Source of the DNA: CAJAUT01 sp043809365
GTDB lineage: Bacteria; Patescibacteriota; Microgenomatia; UBA1400; UBA12108
NCBI GenBank assembly: GCA_043809365.1
Contig: JAZDDW010000015.1
Coordinates: 1-32,517 of the forward strand
DNA length: 32,517 nucleotides
Reading direction: 5' to 3'
The translations under genes were made by a program, and so were the position numbers. The notes beneath the pieces were generated by a model. The model saw only the letters and a program-made list of their open reading frames with translations, was not told where the DNA came from and searched no databases. Positions within the stretch are counted from its first letter, which is position 1, and each line of letters opens with the position of its first letter. This document shows, one piece after another, positions 22,753 through 30,448 of the stretch.

Positions 22753-23731
22753 CAACCGCATGCTGAAACAATACTTCTGCCCTCCTTTTCAGTAATAAGT
22801 AAAAATCAGCTGCCTGCCGATCGTTTCTTACATGCATCAATCCTTTAAACCAAGCAAACGAAATAAATATTTTACGTAGCGAGAAATAGGGGATAGCAGC
22901 AACCTCTGATATCTCAACAGAATTTACCATTCTATATCCATCAATAAAGTGAGCCATTGACTCATCAAAGCTCTCACTTGTATTGTCCAACCAGAAAGCG
23001 CTTAACAGTTGACCAAAGTCATTGGCTCTTGGGCCAACCAACATTTGGTCAAAATCGATGAAAGTTGGGGTGCCCTGCGTACCCAGTAAATTAGCTGGAT
23101 GCAGGTCATTGTGAGTTAATTGGATTCCTTGGTTATCATTGTCTAACTCCACCCCCAAAATCCTCCGAAACATTGTCTCTTCATCTTTGTCTAGATATTG
23201 CCAGTACGATTCAACTTCGGTATTGGTGTGAGAAAAGCGGAAAGTTGGCAAGCTGTCTATCTTGGCCGGAGCTAACCCATGTAATATCCCTAGAGCAACA
23301 CCCATCCGACGGAAGTCATCCATCTGGTGTAGAGCAAACGGCTCTAATGGCAGTTTTTCCATAAGACATATCCTCGTCTGATCTTGAGATCCAACAACTG
23401 GAAAATATTCGCCTGAACGCGTGGGGATGTATTGTGGGACAGCTATAGGCAAACTTGGGGTTATGTTGGCAGCCCACTCGTGCATTTTTTCGAGTACTAA
23501 TAGGTCTTTACGGCCGGGATGAAAACTCTTGGCAATATACTCCAATTTACCGTCTACTTGTACAACTAGTACATTGGGTGACCAAGGGCTAGCTGGAGCA
23601 ATCTCAATCTCTGATTCCGGAAAGAACAATTCCTTAATATGGGTACCAGCATTCGTTAATGCGACCCTTGTTTCAATAGCACTACCAGTGACACCAAGAT
23701 GATCTTCTCTGAACTCTGCCCCTAAAGCCAT
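22736..23731 (-). CDS. APH/choline-kinase-family phosphotransferase
   Basis: A 331-residue small-molecule kinase of the protein-kinase-like fold. The catalytic loop THNDLHPANL (His207, Asp209, Asn214) and the metal-binding FIDFDQM (Asp226, Asp228) are intact. The N-terminal lobe has a Lys candidate in YIAKSFHPG. The family phosphorylates hydroxyls of aminoglycosides, choline, homoserine, fructosamines or thiamine. Its place beside an importer, a transketolase and a phosphatase suggests it phosphorylates an imported metabolite rather than a drug. It begins two bases after the metallopeptidase-like gene. Confidence 0.82.
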   Translation of the reverse strand: MALGAEFREDHLGVTGSAIETRVALTNAGTHIKELFFPESEIEIAPASPWSPNVLVVQVDGKLEYIAKSFHPGRKDLLVLEKMHEWAANITPSLPIAVPQYIPTRSGEYFPVVGSQDQTRICLMEKLPLEPFALHQMDDFRRMGVALGILHGLAPAKIDSLPTFRFSHTNTEVESYWQYLDKDEETMFRRILGVELDNDNQGIQLTHNDLHPANLLGTQGTPTFIDFDQMLVGPRANDFGQLLSAFWLDNTSESFDESMAHFIDGYRMVNSVEISEVAAIPYFSLRKIFISFAWFKGLMHVRNDRQAADFYLLLKRRAEVLFQHAVDHKLI

Positions 23732-23733
23732 TA

Positions 23734-24339
23734 CTAGATTTCCCTCAAGCTTTCAATGGGAGCAGCCACATCAAGCTTTGATAAATAATTATCTAAAATA
23801 TGCCAAGCACTTTGCTGACCGGGATATAACATCCCATCAGCATTCTTTTCATTTGTTAAGCATTCCTCGGCCTCAGGATAAATAGCGGTGATGAGCGATT
23901 TTTGGAGAAAATTTACTGCTACATGGATCCGGGTAGGATAATCAGCATCAATAAACCGTTGTAGGATTTTTTCGTAAATTGCAGTCTTTACAGCCTTGTT
24001 TTCCGGCTGACTGAAAGCCATGTGGGCAAGTTCATGACAAAGTGTTGAAAAAACTGCTTTCATATCGTCATTTTTGACAATTGTTAGCGGATCGGAAAAA
24101 TTTGTAATGCCTGGCCAGGGTGAAACGACATACGCTACTATGGATCTTGGCATAGCCAGCTTCCATAGTGAGAACAATTCCAGTACTTCGCGCTCGTATT
24201 TTTGCCAGAAAGACTGTAGTTTACTCTCGTATTCCAGGTTAGAATTCATTACCCGATCATCCCATTTACCTTTCACCCAGCGGCATAAATTCATATCATA
24301 AATATTGGAGTACCTGAAAGTAATAGTTGCTTGGTTCAT
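23734..24339 (-). CDS. Metallopeptidase-like protein with HELAH motif
   Basis: A 201-residue protein I cannot assign to a named family. It contains HELAH (near residue 107), the zinc-binding and catalytic signature of zincin peptidases, with TLC before it and acidic candidates downstream (YPEAEECL). No signal peptide is seen, so it is likely cytoplasmic. The start overlaps the transketolase stop by four bases (ATGA), so the two are co-translated. Whether it cleaves protein or acts on another substrate is unknown. Confidence 0.6.
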   Translation of the reverse strand: MNQATITFRYSNIYDMNLCRWVKGKWDDRVMNSNLEYESKLQSFWQKYEREVLELFSLWKLAMPRSIVAYVVSPWPGITNFSDPLTIVKNDDMKAVFSTLCHELAHMAFSQPENKAVKTAIYEKILQRFIDADYPTRIHVAVNFLQKSLITAIYPEAEECLTNEKNADGMLYPGQQSAWHILDNYLSKLDVAAPIESLREI

Positions 24340-26312
24340 GCTTGATGTCCATTAAATAATTGTGGAAAGTTTTCTGCAATAACCGATACAATACCTGGTC
24401 CGTCAAGCTTAAAATGCTTGATCAAATCTTCTAGTGTACCGGTATCACCGGTCTCAAATCCATGTCCTTTAATTACAGTAGGAACCTTTCTATCTTGATT
24501 GGATAAAGCTGCAGATACAGCTGAGCGGAGAATAAATTCATATCCGTTGTAAAGCGTAAGTATCGGAGCGCCTTCATCTACCATTTCCGTAAACCCCTGG
24601 TCAAGTGCTTTGATATCAACTACATTAATGAGTTTGGCGTGTACACCCATAGTTGCCAGCAAACGTTTGGCATCTAACCCTCCTTGAGTCGTTAGTCCCG
24701 TGCCCACCAGGACAATGTCGGCAGGCCTATCGGCTGGGTCCACCTCATAGTAGGTAGTTGAGTGCATATCTTTTTCCGCTCGCGGAAGTAGCTCGGTATT
24801 CCGCCAGTGTGTCCTGATGTAGGTAGGCACGTTGTAATGCGTGAGTGATTTGTTTAGACAGTTATAAGCATCTCTGACGTCCGCTGGCTCTAGCATGCGG
24901 ATTCCTGGCAATGTTAAAAGCATTCCTGGAATGCTGGTAATTTCATGTGTTAAGCCGTCTCGCGATCCATTCAGCCCACCTCCTTCACCCATCACAACTA
25001 CTGGAGCATGACCAAGCGCAAAGGCGTTAAAGGCATCAGCTCCACGGTATGCAGTTAGTTCGGCAAAAGTAACCATTATTCTGATCCGTGGATCAGTCAC
25101 CGACATTCCATAGGCAGTGGCCAACATGTGGATTTCCCTAACACCCGTATCTATATGGTTAATCGGAGGATTAAAGCCATACATATCAACAAGCGATTGT
25201 TTCATTAAGTCTGCCGTCATTGATACAAACGGCTTGTTATCACCCGTCAAAACATATTCCGCCAATTGTCTCCGGTATCTTTCCAATCCTTTCATCATAT
25301 TTTTCTCTTCTGGCTGTGGCTCAAAATCTGCCACGAACTCGACAGGAGAATCGGGTCTATACTCAGGAAGTTTATTGGCTCTAGAAATTTGATACGCAAG
25401 CTCCCAAACAGAATCCGGAGTTTGATCTTTACCGGCTAATTTCTGGCCTTGCTCAATAATGGCTTCCCGTAAGCTCTCGGGAGGACACGAACTAATGGTA
25501 TGGTATCCACAAAAATTATCCTCTGCTCCCGGTAGTCCCAAGCCCTTGGTAGTATGCGCAATAACTATGACAGGTTTTGGGCCACGGAGTGTTTTAACTA
25601 ACTTAAATGTTTCCATTACTTGGGCGATATCATTGCCATCATGCAGTTCGACCACGTCCCAACCATAGGATTCCCACAATTTATGAACATCTGTCTCCCT
25701 ATCAGAGTGTTGAGTATCTCTTGAAAGCTGCTTTCCATTCTTATCCATGATGCAAACAAGGTTATCTAATCCCAGAGTAGCGATATGTCTTGCAGATTCC
25801 GAGACACTTCCCTCCTGTTCCTCTCCATCACCCAGAAATACATATGTAGTAAAGTTTTCTCCTCGCTCTTTGGCAGCCAAAGCAGCACCGGCTCCATACG
25901 ATAATCCCATCCCAAATGATCCCATGGGCGTAATGTCTACTCCTGGCGTAAGATCCATTTCTTCGTGCCCTGGCAATCCTCCAAGCTGTCTGTAATGTTG
26001 TAATTTTTCCTTGTCGAGCCAACCCAGCATCCCAAACACGGTATATCTGGCTGGTCCTAAATGTCCGCGCAAGATTATTCTGTCTCTAAGTGGATGTCTG
26101 GGATTTTCGGCGTCGTATTTCAAAATCCCTCCAAAATACATAGCCGATAGCATTTCAGCCGACGAAGAACAGGAACCTAAGTGACCACTACCGGCGTGCT
26201 CAATAGTTGCAAAAGCATTTCTTCTGATTTCTGTGGCAATGATACTCAAATCATTCAGGGACAATTGTTCCTGTTCAACTCCATATCCCAAACTCTCTTT
26301 TAAAACCGTCAT
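24336..26312 (-). CDS. Transketolase-family enzyme
   Basis: A 658-residue thiamine-diphosphate enzyme with both halves in one chain. The N-terminal half has RGHLGPARY (His84), PGHEE and the cofactor motif GDG (161-163) to Asn192 in DKNGKQ. The C-terminal half has the catalytic Glu393 in GVREIHM, FAELTAYRGADAFNAF and DGLTHE, followed by the third domain. Compared with canonical transketolase the TTGPLGQG loop reads TPMGSFGMG, so the donor pocket may differ. It would move two-carbon ketol units. A TATAAT box six bases before the ATG marks its own leaderless promoter within the block. Ordinary pentose-phosphate duty is possible, but the neighbours suggest a dedicated pathway. Confidence 0.9.
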   Translation of the reverse strand: MTVLKESLGYGVEQEQLSLNDLSIIATEIRRNAFATIEHAGSGHLGSCSSSAEMLSAMYFGGILKYDAENPRHPLRDRIILRGHLGPARYTVFGMLGWLDKEKLQHYRQLGGLPGHEEMDLTPGVDITPMGSFGMGLSYGAGAALAAKERGENFTTYVFLGDGEEQEGSVSESARHIATLGLDNLVCIMDKNGKQLSRDTQHSDRETDVHKLWESYGWDVVELHDGNDIAQVMETFKLVKTLRGPKPVIVIAHTTKGLGLPGAEDNFCGYHTISSCPPESLREAIIEQGQKLAGKDQTPDSVWELAYQISRANKLPEYRPDSPVEFVADFEPQPEEKNMMKGLERYRRQLAEYVLTGDNKPFVSMTADLMKQSLVDMYGFNPPINHIDTGVREIHMLATAYGMSVTDPRIRIMVTFAELTAYRGADAFNAFALGHAPVVVMGEGGGLNGSRDGLTHEITSIPGMLLTLPGIRMLEPADVRDAYNCLNKSLTHYNVPTYIRTHWRNTELLPRAEKDMHSTTYYEVDPADRPADIVLVGTGLTTQGGLDAKRLLATMGVHAKLINVVDIKALDQGFTEMVDEGAPILTLYNGYEFILRSAVSAALSNQDRKVPTVIKGHGFETGDTGTLEDLIKHFKLDGPGIVSVIAENFPQLFNGHQA

Positions 26313-26318
26313 AAGGGT

Positions 26319-26324
26319 ATTATA
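26319..26324 (-). promoter_or_regulatory. Internal leaderless -10 box before transketolase
   Basis: A perfect TATAAT on the minus strand ends six bases before the transketolase ATG at 26312, in the 34-base gap after the ABC ATPase gene. It allows separate transcription of transketolase and downstream genes. Confidence 0.5.
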
Positions 26325-26346
26325 GGTCCTAAGTCAAAAAATATCA

Positions 26347-27084
26347 CTATAAATTGGCGATTACCCGCTCCAAATGCTTATAAAGCTTACTAAATTCTTT
26401 ATTCCCAATTACGCCAGTTTCTCTGGGATAAGGCAAAGAATTCTCTAGATCCAGTATTATCCTCGCAGGATCAGCCGACATCACGACCACCCGATTTGCC
26501 AGGTAAATTGCATCCTCAATTCTGTGAGAGATATATATGATCGTGGGTTTTTCTGCTTGCCACATTTCAACTAGCTTTGTCTGGATCTTTTTTGAAGTGA
26601 TTAAATCAAGGGCGGAAAATGGTTCATCCATTAAAATCAAGCTCGGTTTGCTAATAATGCTTTGTAATAACAAAGTCAGCTGTTTTTGCCCACCACTAAG
26701 TTGATAAGGATAGCAGCTAAGAGGAAGGTTGATGCTGTATCTACTCATTAACTCGATTACAGCTAAATATCTCTTTTTCTCTGGAATACCCTTAAATTTT
26801 AATGGCAATGCGATGTTTTCCCATACCTTAAACCAAGGGAAAAGTCCGTCGTGGTGATTCTGCATCATGTAGGAGACATCACGTGATCGATTTGAGCGAT
26901 TCGCAACGCTGATATCCCCACTATCTGGGCTGATTAAACCAGCCAGGAGATTAAGTAGGGTAGTTTTACCAATCCCATTAGCACCCATCAAAGCTATAAA
27001 TTGTCCTTGCTTAACACTCAAGTCGAATTTGTCAAAAATGATTTTTTTGCCGTATGTTTTCGATAAAGAGTTAATTTTCAACAT
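26347..27084 (-). CDS. ABC transporter ATPase, SsuB/TauB/ThiZ type
   Basis: A 245-residue nucleotide-binding subunit. Walker A is GANGIGKTT (34-42), the Q-loop is at Gln75, the signature is LSGGQKQ (129-135), Walker B is LILMDEP with Glu154, and the switch His is in ISHR. The SsuB/TauB-like class pairs with the permease and binding protein found 5 kb further along the same strand. Its start overlaps the histidine phosphatase gene by 14 bases. Confidence 0.9.
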   Translation of the reverse strand: MLKINSLSKTYGKKIIFDKFDLSVKQGQFIALMGANGIGKTTLLNLLAGLISPDSGDISVANRSNRSRDVSYMMQNHHDGLFPWFKVWENIALPLKFKGIPEKKRYLAVIELMSRYSINLPLSCYPYQLSGGQKQLTLLLQSIISKPSLILMDEPFSALDLITSKKIQTKLVEMWQAEKPTIIYISHRIEDAIYLANRVVVMSADPARIILDLENSLPYPRETGVIGNKEFSKLYKHLERVIANL

Positions 27085-27706
27085 ATTTTCCTTTTAACGA
27101 AACTCCGGTGAGTTCCAGAAAGGTAAACTGTTCGTTCATAACTGATAATACCGCATGGGCACAGTTACCGATGGCACCATGACGCAATGTGTTGTAATCA
27201 GCGTAACGTGTGGCTATGAGAAGTGAGCGAATAACACCTGAGTGGGTAACGGCAAGAATGGATGTGTATTGTTCTAGCCAACTTTCTGATAAATACGAAA
27301 GCGCTCTCGCGGCTACCTCCTGGTCGCTTTCCATACTGGGGTGGTGTTTTGCGGCAAATGCCTGCTCCATGCTTTGTCCAGTAATTTCTAAATTCATGGC
27401 TGCTACCTCCGCTACAGTCAAGCCTTCCAATTCGCCATAATCTTTTTCCCGTAGTTGAGGTGTTGTTATAATTCTGATCTGGCGATCACCCTTAACAATT
27501 CTGGCTGTTTCTAAGGCCCTAGATAAATCAGAACTGACCACGACATCAAACGGCAAGTCAGAAAGGGTTTGTGTTAATAAAGTGGCCTGTTTCCTACCAT
27601 TCCTATTTAAGGGTATGTCAGTATGGCTCAGCATTCTATTTCCAATATTCCAGTCGGTTTCACCATGCCTTATCAAGTGGATTATCCTCTCTTTAACTTG
27701 ACTCAT
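27071..27706 (-). CDS. Histidine phosphatase superfamily (phosphoglycerate mutase-like)
   Basis: A 211-residue enzyme with LIRHGETDWN (phospho-acceptor His14), the second Arg in SSDLSRALETA, Glu87 in LREKDYGELEG and His155 in VTHSG. This is the complete active site of the branch-1 family, close to cofactor-independent sugar- or nucleotide-phosphate phosphatases such as CobC/PhoE. It overlaps the PP2C gene by four bases. With the kinase in the same block it could reverse or complete phosphorylation of an intermediate. Confidence 0.88.
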   Translation of the reverse strand: MSQVKERIIHLIRHGETDWNIGNRMLSHTDIPLNRNGRKQATLLTQTLSDLPFDVVVSSDLSRALETARIVKGDRQIRIITTPQLREKDYGELEGLTVAEVAAMNLEITGQSMEQAFAAKHHPSMESDQEVAARALSYLSESWLEQYTSILAVTHSGVIRSLLIATRYADYNTLRHGAIGNCAHAVLSVMNEQFTFLELTGVSLKGKYVEN

Positions 27707-28440
27707 ATACCCCCCGACACTAAAACCGATATATCATCTCTTTGCTTGTGTTTTTTCATTCGTACAATTTCTTGAAAGAGAGCTAAGATTACTTCTTCTG
27801 GTCTCTTGATATCCTTTAACAACGCGTTCACTCTCTTTTGATTTATGAGGTTATCTACTCCGTCCGTCATAACTAAAACTGATTCGCTGTTAGAGACTGT
27901 TATATAGTCCATTCTGTGTGAGTATTGCTTGCTGCTAGCCAGTTCGCCTCTACCTAAGAAGGTGGAGCTTCCACTCTCATGCGTGCGCCAGTCCAGCCAG
28001 TTGTTGTGAATGCCTTGGGGTTTAACCCACCGATTCTTTCGTTTTACATAGACATGAATTGTGCCAATAGAACAAAGCACGGAATAATTTTTGTTCCGGA
28101 ACAAAAAACTCGCCACGCAACTTACATGTTTGGGATATTTGTTAAGCACTACCCTCTGAGTTTGATCGGCGACCGACTGAGCGGTTTTTTCCCATTCTGC
28201 AAGACCAACCGACAATAACGCTTTTGGAAAGTAATCTGCAACTAACTCCGCAACCGCTTTGCCCTCGGCATTACCATACAGATATTTCTCATTATGCCAC
28301 CCATCTACAACCGCAATTGTCTGTTTTGCACCTAGAATCTTTCCCTTTACCGATACCACATCTTGATTTCTTTGGTAGGGGAGAACAAACCAGAACGTAC
28401 TCCCTATATTGTGAATATCCAATCCACTGTTTACGCTCAT
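27703..28440 (-). CDS. PP2C-like serine/threonine phosphatase
   Basis: A 245-residue protein with the PP2C core: VVDGWHN (Asp46, Gly47), VMTDGVDNLI (Asp193) and RDDISVLV (Asp235, Asp236), giving the metal-binding aspartates. The usual first-motif DGHGG is altered to DGWHN. No transmembrane or sensor domain is attached. No serine/threonine kinase is found in the window, although the APH-type kinase shares that fold. It is first in the minus-strand block and starts from a leaderless promoter. A regulatory role over the pathway, or a metabolite phosphatase, are both possible. Confidence 0.82.
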   Translation of the reverse strand: MSVNSGLDIHNIGSTFWFVLPYQRNQDVVSVKGKILGAKQTIAVVDGWHNEKYLYGNAEGKAVAELVADYFPKALLSVGLAEWEKTAQSVADQTQRVVLNKYPKHVSCVASFLFRNKNYSVLCSIGTIHVYVKRKNRWVKPQGIHNNWLDWRTHESGSSTFLGRGELASSKQYSHRMDYITVSNSESVLVMTDGVDNLINQKRVNALLKDIKRPEEVILALFQEIVRMKKHKQRDDISVLVSGGI

Positions 28441-28446
28441 GAGCGT

Positions 28447-28475
28447 ATTATATCTGGATAGTCGAGGCTAGGGAA
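28447..28475 (-). promoter_or_regulatory. Leaderless promoter of PP2C-to-permease block
   Basis: A perfect TATAAT (28447-28452, minus strand) ends six bases before the ATG at 28440. The -35 (TTCCCT at 28470-28475) is weak at 17-base spacing. It is the main promoter candidate for the eight-gene block. Confidence 0.55.
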
Positions 28476-28513
28476 TACTAATATATCAAAGTATATCAGT
28501 AATTTTTACCATG

Positions 28514-28556
28514 TACTGTCCCATTTGTCTCAAATGGCCTAGGGAGTGGTACAGTA
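28514..28556. repeat. Nested hairpin in divergent intergenic region
   Basis: The inner stem CCATTTG/CAAATGG (7 bp, 3-base loop, 28521-28537) is enclosed by the outer stem TACTGT/ACAGTA (28514-28519 with 28551-28556). It lies between the leaderless PP2C promoter and the GIY-YIG gene. A smaller inverted repeat ACGGT/ACCGT (28580-28594) follows. It could be an operator or part of an untranslated RNA. Confidence 0.5.
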
Positions 28557-28637
28557 AGGGTAAGGTATTATAGGGACAAAACGGTGCTAGACCGTACCCC
28601 TCAACTGTCTTTCGCTAAAGCTACAGACAGCTTCGCC

Positions 28638-28946
28638 ATGTATTACAACTATATTTTGTACAGCGAAAAAGCAGATCTACTCTATTACGGGTATACAACC
28701 GATTTAAAGAAAAGACTTACTTCTCACAACAACGGTGAGAACTTTGCCACCAAACCATATTTACCTTGGAAAATACTCTGGTATTGTGCATTCCCTACCG
28801 ATAAACAAGCTAAAGCTTTTGAGCTGTACTTGAAATCAGGGTCAGGCAAAGCATTTACCCGAAAACGATTGGTAGCTCTAGCGAAAGACAAAATGGAGAC
28901 TATGACACCGCAGGTGTCCGAAGCTCGAAGAGCGAAGGCCACCTAG
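28638..28946 (+). CDS. Small GIY-YIG nuclease family protein
   Basis: A protein of about 102 residues, the typical single-domain GIY-YIG form common in Patescibacteria: YNYILYS (GIY), LLYYGYTTDLKKRLTSHNNG (YIG counterpart plus the catalytic Arg), PWKILWYCAF and KAFELYLKSGSGKAF (catalytic Glu). The ATG at 28638 is preferred; the frame opens at 28584 but the extra residues are encoded by a hairpin repeat (CTGTCT/AGACAG, 28604-28630). The C-terminal tail SEARRAKAT is encoded by another short repeat. The stop codon lies within the tRNA-Gln-like repeat at 28942, suggesting the gene sits at the edge of the inserted segment. Confidence 0.8.
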   Translation: MYYNYILYSEKADLLYYGYTTDLKKRLTSHNNGENFATKPYLPWKILWYCAFPTDKQAKAFELYLKSGSGKAFTRKRLVALAKDKMETMTPQVSEARRAKAT

Positions 28947-28955
28947 CCCGGCAAC
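28942..28955 (+). repeat. Putative attR: copy of tRNA-Gln 3' end
   Basis: CCTAGCCCGGCAAC is identical to 3862-3875 in the 3' end of tRNA-Gln, in the same orientation, with no tRNA body attached. A chance 14-base match in this window is unlikely. It would mark the right end of a 25-kb insertion. Confidence 0.6.
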
Positions 28956-28990
28956 AAGTTAGGAATATTGGTCGAAAAATTGTCCGCGCG

Positions 28991-29012
28991 CCAGGCGGTG
29001 GCGGTCGCCTGG
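28991..29012. repeat. GC-rich hairpin after putative attR
   Basis: CCAGGCG (28991-28997) pairs with CGCCTGG (29006-29012) around an 8-base loop, flanked by GCGC strings. It is much richer in GC than its surroundings. It has no T-run. Confidence 0.55.
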
Positions 29013-29056
29013 AGCGCTAAATATCCCTGGAAAATGGCAAAATTAATTGAACCTGC

Positions 29057-29062
29057 TAACAT
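29057..29062 (+). promoter_or_regulatory. Leaderless -10 box of methyltransferase gene
   Basis: TAACAT ends six bases before the ATG at 29069. A -35-like ATGGCA (29034-29039) lies 17 bases upstream. Confidence 0.45.
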
Positions 29063-29068
29063 ATTGAT

Positions 29069-29644
29069 ATGCGTCAAAATTCATTTGGACAAACTAAAAA
29101 GAGCTTAATCACGAAAATAACTGAACGTACTAGAATTAACAAAATTTCAACATTGATGCCGAGCAAAGCAACTGTACTTGATCTTGGGTGTGGATATAAC
29201 GCAAATTTTCTTCAAACTATCTTAAATAAAACAAAAAAAGTATACGGCATTGATTTAGCAGTTAATCAAAAAATTAAAAATATTATTTTGATTCAAAATC
29301 GTGTGGACGCAAGAATACCTTTAGAGAACAATAGCCTTGACGTAGTCACTGCTATGGCAATAATCGAACATGTAGAAAATCCTTACATGTTGCTATCGGA
29401 GGCATATAGAGTTCTCAAAAAAGGTGGAAAACTTCTCTTAACTACACCATCTCATAGGGCTAAACCATTCTTGGACTTTTTCGCAACCATTGGCCTAGAT
29501 AGTAAAGAAGAAATTTCTGATCACAAACGATACTACACTATTCCCAAGCTAGACAAAGAGTTGGCACGAGCTGGTTTCAAACATCACAAGTCAAGCAGTT
29601 TTGCACTGTTTGGATTAAATCTACTTGGAATCGGAGAAAAGTGA
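29069..29644 (+). CDS. Class I SAM-dependent methyltransferase
   Basis: A 191-residue methyltransferase. Motif I is VLDLGCGYNANF (about 35-46), an acidic residue follows in YGIDLAV, and NNSLDVVTAMAIIEHVENP with LSEAYRVLKKGGKLLLTTPSH completes the Methyltransf_11 pattern. Typical substrates are small molecules, lipids or sugars; none can be chosen. It is coupled to the next gene, a membrane protein, through a four-base GTGA overlap, which suggests a membrane or lipid-linked target. It is A/T-rich compared with genes on either side. Confidence 0.87.
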   Translation: MRQNSFGQTKKSLITKITERTRINKISTLMPSKATVLDLGCGYNANFLQTILNKTKKVYGIDLAVNQKIKNIILIQNRVDARIPLENNSLDVVTAMAIIEHVENPYMLLSEAYRVLKKGGKLLLTTPSHRAKPFLDFFATIGLDSKEEISDHKRYYTIPKLDKELARAGFKHHKSSSFALFGLNLLGIGEK

Positions 29645-30393
29645 TATTAAGCGATATTTATATTCCTATTTTTGGAGGACTCCTAACATCATCTTGGGGT
29701 GCATACAAAGACGCTCCCTATGAGGGCTACGGTAAGTTGAGTTTTGCTAGATCAATTATTGTTACAACTCTTTACTACATCTTGCTACAATCAATAACGA
29801 ACGACAACTCTCCAGAAATAGTCATTGTGATGGCTGCTATTGCATTCGAGAGACTAACTCAAGAAATATGGAAAGCATGCTTTAGAAAGCATCAAAGACC
29901 TCATGTATATAAGATTCCCCAAGAATTCCATGTGCTAGGAAAAGTTATGTGCTACCGCAATAGAGTGATTCTAGGATTATTTCTTTCTTTTACACTTGTT
30001 GTCTCACTGATCGCACTAGGAAACATTCCCCCAACATCTACCAATTGGATCTTGATCGGGTTGATTGTCTCCTTGATACCATCATTTGGAGGAGCCTGGA
30101 AAGATGCACCCATTGAAGGCTTTGAATATTCCAAATTCCCCAGGAGTTTCCTCGTCATGTTTTGTTGTATTTGGTTACTCCATTTCCATACTGATAATCT
30201 CATAATCTTAGTTATGGCTTCAGCTGGCTTAGAAAGACTACTCGTAGAATTCTATAAAACTTTTATCATAAAAAGTACACCTGGAAAATTTATCGGTACA
30301 ATTATCGCGCCACAATGGCTATACAAAAGGAAAATCTTTTTTTTACTCTATATTCTTACCCTCATTCTTTTAATAATTAGCTCTATACTCTGA
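29641..30393 (+). CDS. Membrane protein with internal duplication, unknown family
   Basis: A 250-residue protein with about six or seven hydrophobic helices and a clear two-fold internal repeat. AYKDAPYEGY (21-30) recurs as AWKDAPIEGF (152-161), and FERLTQEIWK (69-78) as LERLLVEFYK (197-206). The two repeats are about 130 residues apart. I do not recognise the family. The conserved W-K-D-A-P-x-E-G loop next to a membrane helix looks like a functional site. It starts with GTG overlapping the methyltransferase stop, so the two genes act together. No terminator is obvious behind it. Confidence 0.6.
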   Translation: MILSDIYIPIFGGLLTSSWGAYKDAPYEGYGKLSFARSIIVTTLYYILLQSITNDNSPEIVIVMAAIAFERLTQEIWKACFRKHQRPHVYKIPQEFHVLGKVMCYRNRVILGLFLSFTLVVSLIALGNIPPTSTNWILIGLIVSLIPSFGGAWKDAPIEGFEYSKFPRSFLVMFCCIWLLHFHTDNLIILVMASAGLERLLVEFYKTFIIKSTPGKFIGTIIAPQWLYKRKIFFLLYILTLILLIISSIL

Positions 30394-30448
30394 TTGCGTT
30401 AGATTCACGTCTCCTAGCAAAAGTGAACCAACCACCTCAAAATACCTC

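Noticed and set aside
28441..28583. Thiamine riboswitch before the ABC/transketolase block
   Set aside because: No CTGAGA-type conserved core is present on either strand, and the leaderless promoter leaves no room for an untranslated leader.
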